64,000 bases of DNA. Origin: Neisseria dentiae (GTDB taxonomy: Bacteria > Pseudomonadota > Gammaproteobacteria > Burkholderiales > Neisseriaceae). Of this stretch, positions 8,697 through 16,810 are shown piece by piece. Under the pieces are notes generated by a model. The model was not told the origin of the DNA and made no database searches. It was given only the letters and a program-made list of their open reading frames with translations. The stretch spans positions 2,108,001 to 2,172,000 of the forward strand of contig NZ_CP059570.1 in NCBI RefSeq assembly GCF_014055005.1, read 5' to 3'. Within the stretch, counting starts at the first letter, position 1, and every line of letters begins with the position of its first letter. Made by a program: the position numbers and the translations under genes.

Positions 8697-10871
8697 ATGA
8701 ACTCACGCAACATTAAAAAAATATTCGCCGCTATCAGCGTCGGTTTTGCCGTTCAGACGGCCTTTGCAGGCAATATCACCGATATCAACGTATCGTCTTT
8801 GCCCAACAACCAAAAAATCATCAAAATCAAATTTGATAAAGATGTAGCCACACCGCGCGGCTTCATCACCACCACCCCTGCGCGCATTGCCTTGGACTTC
8901 AGCAACACCAACGTGCAATTGCCGCAACCCGTTTTGGAATATGCCGACCCGTTGATCAATCAGATTACCGCCGCCCAAAACGACAACCGTGCGCGTATTC
9001 TGCTCGGCCTGAACAAAGCCAGCCAATACAACACCGAAATCAAAGGCAACGAAGTATGGGTATATGTGAGCGAAGCGGCTGACCAAACCACCCGCACGCC
9101 GCAGCAGCGCAACCATACGGCTGTTGCCGCCGCACCTGCCGCACCTGCTGCCGTTACCGCGCCCCGCCGCGAGCAGGCGGCCGCATCTGCCAATATCGAC
9201 TTCCGCAAAGGTGCACGCAACTCAGGCATTATTGAGCTGAGCGCACCCGGCTTTACCGGCCAACCGGATATCAAAAAGCAAAGCGACCGCATCACCGTTA
9301 CCCTGAAAAACCATCCGCTGCCCGCCCAAGCGCAACGCAGCTTGGATGTAAGCGACTTCAACACGCCTGTCCGCAACGTTACGATGAAACGCATCGGCAA
9401 CGACACCCAATTGGTTATCCGCAACCACGGCAGCTGGGATGTGAACACGCAATCCGCCAACGGCCGCTTCAGCTTTGAAATCAGCCAGAAAACCAATATC
9501 GCCTCGCAGGGTTTGTCCGCCACACCCAACAAATCGTTTAACGGCCGCAAAATTTCTTTAGACTTCCAAGACGTGGAAGTGCGCACCATTTTGCAGATTC
9601 TCGCCAAAGAATCCGGCATGAACATTGTTGCCAGCGACACCGTTAGCGGCAAAATGACCCTTTCCCTGAAAGACGTGCCGTGGGATCAGGCGTTGGATTT
9701 GGTGATGCAGGCGCGTAATCTCGATATGCGCCGCCAAGGCAACATTATCAACGTTGCGCCCCGCGAAGAATTGCTGGCAAAAGACAAAGCCACTTTGCAG
9801 GCCCAAAAAGAAATCGACGATCTCGGCCCTCTGTTGTCGCAAACCTTCCAATTAAAATACAAAAACGTGGAAGAGTTCCGCAAAATCCTGCGCTTGGACG
9901 AGAGCGGCAACAGCAGCGACCGCAACACCTTGTTGAGCGGACGCGGCAGCGCCCTCATCGACCCTGCCACCAACACCTTGATTATTACCGACAACCGTCT
10001 CGTTATTCAGAAATTCCAAAAACTGATTGAAGAGTTGGATGTGCCCACCCGCCAAGTAATGGTGGAAGCGCGTATTGTTGAAGCAGAAGACGGTTTTTCA
10101 CGCAATATCGGTGTCAAATTCGGCTACACCGGCGTAAACGGCCGTTCTACTTGGGGTTCGAACTGGACGAATGCAGTTAATAACTCCGGCACTGCTTATA
10201 ACAACGGTGTAACGCTGGCTAATGCCGTTCTCAGCGGTTCGTCAACCATTCCCACCACCACCCCGTTGGAAATGAGTCCGAACATCAGCCTGCCGGTTGC
10301 CGCCGCTACTTCCAGCATTGCGCTGGTGCGTGCAGTCTCTTCCGGTGCATTGGGTTTGGAACTGGCAGCCATGCAGGAACAAAGCAAAGGCAAAATTATT
10401 TCCAATCCGCGCGTGTTAACCCAAGACCGCAAAGAAGCCAAAATCGAATCGGGTTCGGAAATTCCTTATGAAGAGGCAACCTCCAGCGGCGCCACTTCCA
10501 TCACGTTCAAAAAAGCCGTATTGGGTTTGACCGTTACCCCCAACATCACGCCCGACGGCCAAGTGATTATGAGCGTGAAAATCAATAAAGACAGCCCGCA
10601 AGACTGTATCACCGGCGGCGTAACCACCAAATGTATCAGCACCAAACAGCTGCAAACCCAAGCGATGGTGGAAGACGGCGGCACACTGATCGTGGGCGGC
10701 ATTTATGAAGAAGAAAACGGCAATACCGTGGCCAAAGTTCCCCTGCTGGGTGATATTCCCGTGGTGGGCAACCTCTTCAAATCACGCACCCGTTCAGAAA
10801 AACGCCGCGAGCTGCTGATTTTCATCACCCCGCGCATTATGGATCATGTGGGCAGCAACCTGCGCTACTAA
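8697..10871 (+). CDS. pilQ: Type IV pilus secretin PilQ
   Basis: Outer-membrane secretin through which pili emerge and transforming DNA probably enters. The 724-residue precursor has a cleavable signal peptide ending AFA-G (about residue 24), two AMIN-type domains (about 25-125 and 170-255), an STN/N0-type domain beginning near 280 (FQDVEVRTILQILAKESGMN), an N1 domain near 370-460 and the secretin core ending VPLLGDIPVVGNLF (about 682-695) and ELLIFITPRIM. Between the AMIN domains is an Ala/Pro-rich linker, but I do not see the run of small basic octapeptide repeats described in meningococcal PilQ. It is the last pil gene; aroK follows after 73 bases. Confidence 0.97.
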   Translation: MNSRNIKKIFAAISVGFAVQTAFAGNITDINVSSLPNNQKIIKIKFDKDVATPRGFITTTPARIALDFSNTNVQLPQPVLEYADPLINQITAAQNDNRARILLGLNKASQYNTEIKGNEVWVYVSEAADQTTRTPQQRNHTAVAAAPAAPAAVTAPRREQAAASANIDFRKGARNSGIIELSAPGFTGQPDIKKQSDRITVTLKNHPLPAQAQRSLDVSDFNTPVRNVTMKRIGNDTQLVIRNHGSWDVNTQSANGRFSFEISQKTNIASQGLSATPNKSFNGRKISLDFQDVEVRTILQILAKESGMNIVASDTVSGKMTLSLKDVPWDQALDLVMQARNLDMRRQGNIINVAPREELLAKDKATLQAQKEIDDLGPLLSQTFQLKYKNVEEFRKILRLDESGNSSDRNTLLSGRGSALIDPATNTLIITDNRLVIQKFQKLIEELDVPTRQVMVEARIVEAEDGFSRNIGVKFGYTGVNGRSTWGSNWTNAVNNSGTAYNNGVTLANAVLSGSSTIPTTTPLEMSPNISLPVAAATSSIALVRAVSSGALGLELAAMQEQSKGKIISNPRVLTQDRKEAKIESGSEIPYEEATSSGATSITFKKAVLGLTVTPNITPDGQVIMSVKINKDSPQDCITGGVTTKCISTKQLQTQAMVEDGGTLIVGGIYEEENGNTVAKVPLLGDIPVVGNLFKSRTRSEKRRELLIFITPRIMDHVGSNLRY

Positions 10872-10944
10872 GGCCGTCTAAAAACCTTTTGGGAAAATAT
10901 ACACTTTAAACACTTTGCGTATATTTTCGTTTACAATGCCTGCT

Positions 10945-11472
10945 ATGGAAAACATAGCAGGCAATTTATTTTTAATCGGACTGATGGGGGCGGGCAAAAC
11001 CACGCTGGGTAAGCATATCGCCCAAATACTGAACCGCCCTTTCTACGATAGCGATCAAGAAATCTGCAAACGCACCGGCGTGTCGATTCCGACTATTTTC
11101 GAGCTGGAAGGCGAGCAGGGGTTCCGCGACCGCGAAGCCGCGATGATAGACGAGCTGACCGCGCTGGATAACATTGTGCTGGCCACCGGCGGCGGCGCGG
11201 TGATGCGTGAGGAAAACCACCGCAGGCTGCGCGAACGCGGCACTGTGGTGTATCTGCACGCCTGCCCCGACGTGCTGCTCGAACGCACCCGCTGCGACAC
11301 CAACCGCCCGCTGCTGCAAGTGGCAGACCCATTGGCCAAACTGCAAGAGCTATACAATGTGCGCGACAGCGTTTACCGCTCCGCCGCCCATATCGTTATC
11401 GAAGCCAACCGGCAAAACTGCCACAAAACCGCCGAAAACCTGTTGCAAGCTTGGGCGCAAAAACAGGCATAG
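10945..11472 (+). CDS. aroK: Shikimate kinase
   Basis: Phosphorylates shikimate to shikimate-3-phosphate in chorismate synthesis. The Walker A loop GLMGAGKTTLGKH is near residues 12-24; the shikimate-binding block FYDSDQEICKRTG and the GGGAVMRE segment are both present, as are the lid arginines (RTRCDTNRPLL). I chose the ATG at 10945, giving 175 residues, because MENIAGNLFLIGLMGAGKTT fits the length of other Neisseria AroK proteins. An in-frame ATG at 10936 and TTG at 10915 are possible; none has a clear ribosome-binding site. aroB follows 650 bases downstream after a repeat-rich gap. Confidence 0.95.
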   Translation: MENIAGNLFLIGLMGAGKTTLGKHIAQILNRPFYDSDQEICKRTGVSIPTIFELEGEQGFRDREAAMIDELTALDNIVLATGGGAVMREENHRRLRERGTVVYLHACPDVLLERTRCDTNRPLLQVADPLAKLQELYNVRDSVYRSAAHIVIEANRQNCHKTAENLLQAWAQKQA

Positions 11473-12122
11473 CCGTGTTGCCCTACTGTTTTTTGCAAAC
11501 TGAGACCTTTGCAAAAAACAATTCGAACTTGAAAGCGTTGGTGTCTCGTCATTCCCGCGCAGCGGACTTGCGAAGCTAATGACAGAATCCAAGCATTTCA
11601 GACGGCCTTAAGGTATTTTTGCAAAGGTCTCAAACTCTAAAACCTTTGCAAGTCGTTCAAGCCGTCTGAAACATCCAACCACCGTCATGCTCAGGCTTGA
11701 CCCGAGCATCTTTTTGTTGTTAAAAAATAGAAGATACTCGGATCAAGCCCGAGTATGACGAAGATATTTTAAGATTCTGAAATGAATTCTTTGTAGGATT
11801 CCCGGCCTGTAGATTTTTCAAGTTGCTTAGGCCGAAACCTTTGTAAAACCGCTTAAGGCCGTCTGAAATATTTGATTTTGTCATTATCGGGCTTGACCCG
11901 ATAATCCAGTATTTGCCATTCAGGCGAAAGGCGGGTATTTCAGAATCATCCGGCACTGGATTATCGGGTCAAACCCGGCAATGGCCGGCTGATGTTACCT
12001 GAAACCGTGTGTTCGCGTTAAGTTTTCAGACGGCCTTAAGGCGGTTTTACAAAGGTTCCGGCCTATGATAATCGCAACCCTGTTATTGTATTTTCCGCCA
12101 CCCGATATAAACGGACACCACC
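11473..12122. repeat. Repeat-rich intergenic region with two long REP-like inverted repeats
   Basis: No gene is seen in these 650 bases between aroK and aroB. From left to right it contains GAGACCTTTGCAAAA (from about 11511), the end typical of IS5/IS1106-like elements; a CGTCATTCCCGCGCAG dRS3 half (about 11551); a DUS at about 11597-11608; the same IS-end motif inverted at about 11618; an inverted repeat of about 30 bases with arms at about 11683-11712 and 11731-11760 (core CTCGGGCTTGACCCGAG-like); a DUS near 11856; a second inverted repeat with arms at about 11880-11909 and 11957-11986 (core ATCGGGCTTGACCCGAT); an inverted DUS near 12021; and a decayed IS-end motif at about 12034-12057. Confidence 0.75.
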
Positions 12123-13202
12123 ATGCGCACCCTAACCGTAGCCACGCCCTCCCACCAATATCCCATCTTTATCGGTAAAAACCTGATTGCCCAAGCCGAC
12201 ACCCTGCTGAAACCTTATTTGAGCAAAAAAGCAGCCATCGTTACCAACGAAACCGTTGCCGCCCTATACCTGCCTGCTGTTCAGACGGCCTTAAACAAGC
12301 TCGGCATCGAACATTTCGATATCGTGCTGCCCGACGGCGAACAACACAAAAACTGGCAAACCCTCAACCTGATTTTCGACGGTCTGATGCAGAACCGCGC
12401 CGACCGCAAAACCACGCTGATTGCCCTGGGTGGCGGCGTTATCGGCGACATCGTCGGCTTTGCCGCCGCCACCTACCAGCGCGGCGTGCCGTTTATCCAA
12501 GTTCCCACCACCCTGTTAAGCCAGGTAGATTCGTCGGTGGGCGGCAAAACCGCCATCAACCACCCGCTGGGTAAAAACATGATCGGTGCGTTTTACCAGC
12601 CCCGCGCCGTACTGGCCGATTTAAGCACGCTGGCCACCCTGCCTGCGCGCGAGCTTTCCGCAGGTATGGCGGAAGTGATCAAATACGGCGCACTGGGCGA
12701 CCTCGATTTCTTGAATTGGCTCGAAAACCATATGCCCGAGCTGATGCGGCAGGAGCCTGCCCCGCTGGCCGAAGCCGTGTACCACTGCTGCAAAATGAAA
12801 GCCGACATCGTCGCCCAAGACGAAACCGAACAAGGCATCCGCGCATGGCTCAACTTGGGACACACTTTCGGCCACGCCATCGAAGCCGAAATGGGCTACG
12901 GCGTATGGCTGCACGGCGAAGCCGTGGCCGCAGGCATGGTGCTGGCCTGCCGCCTGTCGGAAACTTTAGGCCGTCTGAACCCCGCCGACACCCAACGCAT
13001 CGCCAACCTGCTGGAGCAGGCCGCCCTGCCCGCAGCCCCGCCCCGTTTCACATTTGAAAAATGGATAGAACATATGCGGCACGATAAAAAAGTGGACAGC
13101 GGCACCATGCGCTTTGTGGGACTCAACCGCTTGGGCGAAGCCAATATCACCGAAATCACCGATATGGCAATCCTGCGCGAAACCCTGCAACCCTATCTAT
13201 AA
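12123..13202 (+). CDS. aroB: 3-dehydroquinate synthase
   Basis: Converts DAHP to 3-dehydroquinate, the second step of the shikimate pathway, using NAD and a divalent metal. The 359-residue protein has the NAD-binding glycine-rich block ALGGGVIGDIVGFAAATYQRG (about 102-122), the active-site run VPTTLLSQVDSSVGGKTAINH (about 128-148) and the metal-binding histidines within NLGHTFGHAIE (about 246-256) and HGEAV (about 262-266). Length and motifs are complete. It follows aroK, as in N. meningitidis, though separated from it by repeats, so it may have its own promoter. Confidence 0.97.
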   Translation: MRTLTVATPSHQYPIFIGKNLIAQADTLLKPYLSKKAAIVTNETVAALYLPAVQTALNKLGIEHFDIVLPDGEQHKNWQTLNLIFDGLMQNRADRKTTLIALGGGVIGDIVGFAAATYQRGVPFIQVPTTLLSQVDSSVGGKTAINHPLGKNMIGAFYQPRAVLADLSTLATLPARELSAGMAEVIKYGALGDLDFLNWLENHMPELMRQEPAPLAEAVYHCCKMKADIVAQDETEQGIRAWLNLGHTFGHAIEAEMGYGVWLHGEAVAAGMVLACRLSETLGRLNPADTQRIANLLEQAALPAAPPRFTFEKWIEHMRHDKKVDSGTMRFVGLNRLGEANITEITDMAILRETLQPYL

Positions 13203-13574
13203 AACCTGCAACCGCCCGGCGGCGGCGAATATGGTTAAAATCGAAACCTTTGCAAAAATACCTTAAAAGGCCGAGACCTTTGCAAAGCTGCCTTGAGGCC
13301 GTCTGAAACCGCTTACTTAGTAACAGTTTCAGCAACCGTTCCGTCATACTCGGGCCTGACCCGAGTATCTCAAAACTTACTGCAATCCAAGATACTCGGC
13401 TCAAGCCCGAGTATGACGTATATACTTTTTGCGCCCGCCGCAGCGGCTTGATTTAAAACAATAAGCCGGCAGCCAGTTTAAGCTGCGCAAAAATTACAGG
13501 TATAAACCGCCCGACCAAAGTGATAGAATGACCCCGATTTCCCCTTCCGGTTTTAGTTTACAAAAGGATTATTC
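13203..13574. repeat. Repeat-rich gap with a REP-like palindrome and IS-end motifs
   Basis: No gene is seen. GAAACCTTTGCAAAAATACC (13242) and GAGACCTTTGCAAAG (about 13271) are IS5-type end motifs. A DUS lies at about 13298. An inverted repeat with arms at about 13342-13371 and 13390-13419 has the core CTCGGGC(C/T)TGA(C/G)CCGAG and matches those in the aroK-aroB gap. The last 100 bases are presumably the pta promoter region. Confidence 0.7.
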
Positions 13575-15086
13575 ATGGCTACCGTATTGATTGTTCCCGT
13601 ATCTACCCGTTCAGACGGCTGGGCAGTAACCCAAGCCGTAGCCGCCGCCCTGCCCGATGCCGCCGCATCCCGCGCGCTCGACGAAACCGGCGAAGCCGAA
13701 AAAATGCTGTGCGCCGGCAAATGCGACGACTGGCTCGACATGCTGGTATCCCGCGTTGCCAAAATAAACGCCCAAAATATCGTTATCAAAGGCATCAAAC
13801 CCGATGCGGAAAAACTGTTCCTTTCCACCCGCAACCTCGAGTTGGCCCAATCGCTCGATGCCAATGTGGTGTTTTCCGTGTTTACCGACAACGAAGATGT
13901 CGAACACCTCACCAACAAACTGAACATCGCCAAACAAGCCTACGCCACCGCGCCGGGCGTGCTGGCAGGTTTCATTCTCGACGGTAATGCCGACGCGGGC
14001 TTGGGTGCCGCCGTTGCCGAAAAAACCGGCCTGGCCTATTTCGGCTCGTCGCAAAACATCGGCAACACCGACCTTTTGCTGAAAAAAACCGGCCGTATGT
14101 CGCCCGCGCAATTCCGCGTCAACATGATGGAATCTGCCCGCAAAGCCAACAAACGCATCGTCTTGCCCGAAGGCGCCGAACCGCGCACCGTTCAGGCGGC
14201 CGCCATCTGCCACGAAAAAGGCATTGCCCGCTGCGTGTTGCTGGCTCCCCGCGCCGAAGTGGAAGCAGTCGCCAAAGAACGCCACATCACTCTGCCCGAT
14301 TCGCTGGAAATCATCGACCCGGCGACCCTGATCGAGCAATATGTCGAGCCGATGTGCGAACTGCGCAAGAGCAAAGGCCTAACCCCCGAACAGGCACGCG
14401 AACAGTTGCAAGACACCGTGGTGCTGGGCACCATGATGATGGCGCTGAACCATGTGGACGGCTTGGTATCCGGCGCCGTGCACACCACCGCCAACACCAT
14501 CCGCCCCGCCCTGCAACTGATTAAAACCGCGCCCGGCGCCAGCCTCGTATCCAGCGTATTCTTCATGTTGCTGCCCAACCAAGTGCTGGTTTACGGCGAC
14601 TGCGCGGTTAACCCCGAACCCACGCCCGAACAATTGGCCGACATCGCCATCCAATCCGCCGATTCCGCCAAAGCCTTCGGCATCGAGCCGAAAGTGGCGA
14701 TGATTTCCTACTCCACCGGCACTTCGGGCGCAGGCCCCGCCGTGGAAAAAGTGGCGCAGGCTACCGCCCTTGTGCGCGAAAAACGCCCCGATATCGATGT
14801 GGACGGCCCGCTGCAATACGATGCCGCCACCGTGCCCAGCGTAGCCAAATCCAAAGCGCCCGACAGCAAAGTGGCCGGCCAGGCCACCGTGTTGGTGTTC
14901 CCCGATCTCAACACCGGCAACTGCACCTACAAAGCCGTACAGCGCAACGCCAACGTGTTGAGCGTAGGCCCGATGCTGCAAGGTTTGCGCAAACCCGTAA
15001 ACGACCTGTCGCGCGGCGCATTGGTTGACGACATCGTTTACACCATCGCCCTCACCGCCATTCAGGCCGTGCAAATGGCCGAATAA
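13575..15086 (+). CDS. pta: Phosphate acetyltransferase
   Basis: Interconverts acetyl-CoA and acetyl phosphate in overflow and acetate metabolism. The 503-residue product has a reduced N-terminal regulatory region (about 1-175), with the segment ending in GNTDLLLKKTG, and a complete C-terminal PTA_PTB catalytic domain starting near 178 (SPAQFRVNMMESARKANKRIVLPEGAE). Catalytic-domain motifs such as GLVSGAVHTTANTIRPALQ and MISYSTGTSGAGP are present. It is shorter than the 714-residue E. coli enzyme because the N-terminal BioD-like module is much reduced, which I recall as normal in Neisseria. An inverted DUS pair terminates it. Confidence 0.96.
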   Translation: MATVLIVPVSTRSDGWAVTQAVAAALPDAAASRALDETGEAEKMLCAGKCDDWLDMLVSRVAKINAQNIVIKGIKPDAEKLFLSTRNLELAQSLDANVVFSVFTDNEDVEHLTNKLNIAKQAYATAPGVLAGFILDGNADAGLGAAVAEKTGLAYFGSSQNIGNTDLLLKKTGRMSPAQFRVNMMESARKANKRIVLPEGAEPRTVQAAAICHEKGIARCVLLAPRAEVEAVAKERHITLPDSLEIIDPATLIEQYVEPMCELRKSKGLTPEQAREQLQDTVVLGTMMMALNHVDGLVSGAVHTTANTIRPALQLIKTAPGASLVSSVFFMLLPNQVLVYGDCAVNPEPTPEQLADIAIQSADSAKAFGIEPKVAMISYSTGTSGAGPAVEKVAQATALVREKRPDIDVDGPLQYDAATVPSVAKSKAPDSKVAGQATVLVFPDLNTGNCTYKAVQRNANVLSVGPMLQGLRKPVNDLSRGALVDDIVYTIALTAIQAVQMAE

Positions 15087-15109
15087 ACACCGTTGGGCTG
15101 ATAAAACCG

Positions 15110-15139
15110 CAGGCCGTCTGAAATGTTTCAGACGGCCTG
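15110..15139 (+). terminator. Inverted DUS pair after pta
   Basis: A perfect AGGCCGTCTGAA / TTCAGACGGCCT stem with a 4-base loop lies between the convergent genes pta and yihA, so it can serve both strands. Confidence 0.85.
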
Positions 15140-15175
15140 TTTGATTGTCCGGCTTCTATAATCAGCCTTCTTCAA

Positions 15176-15805
15176 TCAACCTTCTTCGTGCCCGCCTTCC
15201 GCCTGCGCTTCTTTCGCAAACCATGCGCCCACCACCCTGTCCACTTCGTCTATACCCTGCTTTTTCAGGCTCGAAAAAAGCTGCACGCTGATTTGCTGGC
15301 GCGCCATATATGGCTTGAGCATTTTTTTGACTGCGCTCAAGGTTTTGATTTGGTCGTTTTTAGATAATTTATCGGCTTTCGAAAGCAAAATATGCACCGG
15401 CCGGCCGGTGGCGTGGAAAAAGTCCAACATTTGGATATCCAGCGCTTTGAGCGGATGGCGGGCATCCATGATCAGCACCAGGCCGATAAGCTGCCTGCGC
15501 TGTTGCAGATAATCGCCGAGCAGTTTCACCCAATGCGCGCGCACGGCTTCGGGCACTTGGGCATAACCGTAGCCCGGCAAGTCCACCATAAAGCCGCCGT
15601 TGGACAGCTCGAAAAAATTGATATGCTGGGTGCGGCCGGGGGTTTTCGACACATAAGCCAGCCGCACATGGTTGGTCAGCGTGTTGATGGCGCTGGATTT
15701 GCCGGCATTGCTGCGCCCCACGAAAGCGATTTCGGCGGGCGTGTCGGGCAAATCTTTCAGATGATTGACCGTGGTGAAGAATTTTGCGTTTTGAAATAGG
15801 TTCAT
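15176..15805 (-). CDS. engB: Ribosome biogenesis GTP-binding protein YihA/EngB
   Basis: Essential small GTPase of the TrmE-Era-EngA family, involved in assembly of the large ribosomal subunit. It has 209 residues. G1 is GRSNAGKSS (about 30-38), the G2 region contains KTPGRTQHINFF, G3 is DLPGYGYAQVP (about 75-85) and G4 is LSKADKLSKND (about 140-150). The C-terminus is Glu/Gly-rich. It diverges from the cytochrome c4 gene. Confidence 0.96.
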   Translation of the reverse strand: MNLFQNAKFFTTVNHLKDLPDTPAEIAFVGRSNAGKSSAINTLTNHVRLAYVSKTPGRTQHINFFELSNGGFMVDLPGYGYAQVPEAVRAHWVKLLGDYLQQRRQLIGLVLIMDARHPLKALDIQMLDFFHATGRPVHILLSKADKLSKNDQIKTLSAVKKMLKPYMARQQISVQLFSSLKKQGIDEVDRVVGAWFAKEAQAEGGHEEG

Positions 15806-15946
15806 AACTGGTAAAATTGTGTGAATTTGGTATAGAATACCACGATTAAGAATTTATCGGTTTAGTCGGGTGGCTGCACACCCGTGTTGAGTATCGTAAA
15901 GGGCAGGGGCGGCGCAGGCCGCCGTGCCATTATTCAGGAGCACTCC

Positions 15947-16570
15947 ATGAAACGTTTGACCTTGTTGGCGCTGGCTTTGGCAGCGGGTGCGGTAACGGCG
16001 GCGCCGAAGGCCGATCTTGCCAAAGGCAAAGAAATCGCAACCAATATCTGCGCGGCCTGCCACGCGGCCGACGGTAACAGCGGCATTGCCATGTATCCGA
16101 AACTGTCGGCGCAAAATGCGCATTATCTGTTCGTGCAAACCAAGGCCATCAAAGAAGGCAAACGCACAACCGGCGCTTCGGCTGCAATGGCGCCGATGGT
16201 GGCGGCTTTGTCTGACCAGGATATGCGCGACGTGGCGGCTTTCTATGCCAAACAAACACCGAAACAGGGCGAAGCCAACCCGAAAGACAACCCCGAGCTG
16301 GGTGCCAAGATTTTCCGCGGCGGCCTGGCCGATAAAAAAATCCCCGCCTGCATGGCCTGCCACGGCCCCAACGGTGCGGGTATGCCCGGCGGCGGCACCG
16401 ATATTACGGCCTATCCGCGTTTGGGCGGCCAGCACAAAGATTACATCATTACGCAGATGCAGGCATATAAATCGGGCCAGCGCACCAATACCATTATGGC
16501 CGATATAGCGGGCCGTATGTCTGACGAAGAATTGAACGCAGTAGCCAACTTTATCCAAGGCCTGCATTGA
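15947..16570 (+). CDS. cycA: Diheme cytochrome c4
   Basis: Periplasmic or membrane-associated electron carrier that delivers electrons to terminal oxidases. The ATG at 15947 has a GGAG site about 9 bases upstream and begins a signal peptide MKRLTLLALALAAGAVTAAP; the frame is open further upstream but without a better start. The 207-residue precursor has two CXXCH heme motifs, CAACH (about residue 35) and CMACH (about 135), in two homologous halves, each with a C-terminal axial Met segment. The System II maturation genes lie just downstream. The symbol cycA is by recollection of Neisseria naming. Confidence 0.93.
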   Translation: MKRLTLLALALAAGAVTAAPKADLAKGKEIATNICAACHAADGNSGIAMYPKLSAQNAHYLFVQTKAIKEGKRTTGASAAMAPMVAALSDQDMRDVAAFYAKQTPKQGEANPKDNPELGAKIFRGGLADKKIPACMACHGPNGAGMPGGGTDITAYPRLGGQHKDYIITQMQAYKSGQRTNTIMADIAGRMSDEELNAVANFIQGLH

Positions 16571-16584
16571 TTGTGTTTTTTTCC

Positions 16585-16620
16585 GAAGGCCGTCTGAAAA
16601 CATTTTTTCAGACGGCCTTC
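16585..16620 (+). terminator. Inverted DUS pair after cytochrome c4
   Basis: A GAAGGCCGTCTGAAAA stem pairs with TTTTCAGACGGCCTTC. It starts 14 bases beyond the cytochrome c4 stop codon and has a strong hairpin. Confidence 0.85.
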
Positions 16621-16810
16621 GGCTGCAATAAACGGCTGCTTTTGCCTGCGCCGCCGCAAATCTGCCGCCGTGAATTTTTCACGGTTGTAGGCTATACTTC
16701 AGAATTTCTTAAGCAAACCCGTTTACGCTGGTTTCAGACGGCCTCTGCCCGCACAAATTCATTACCTTGCGGCAGCGGCTTTTCTACCCGGCATCCGAAT
16801 CATAAACCTT

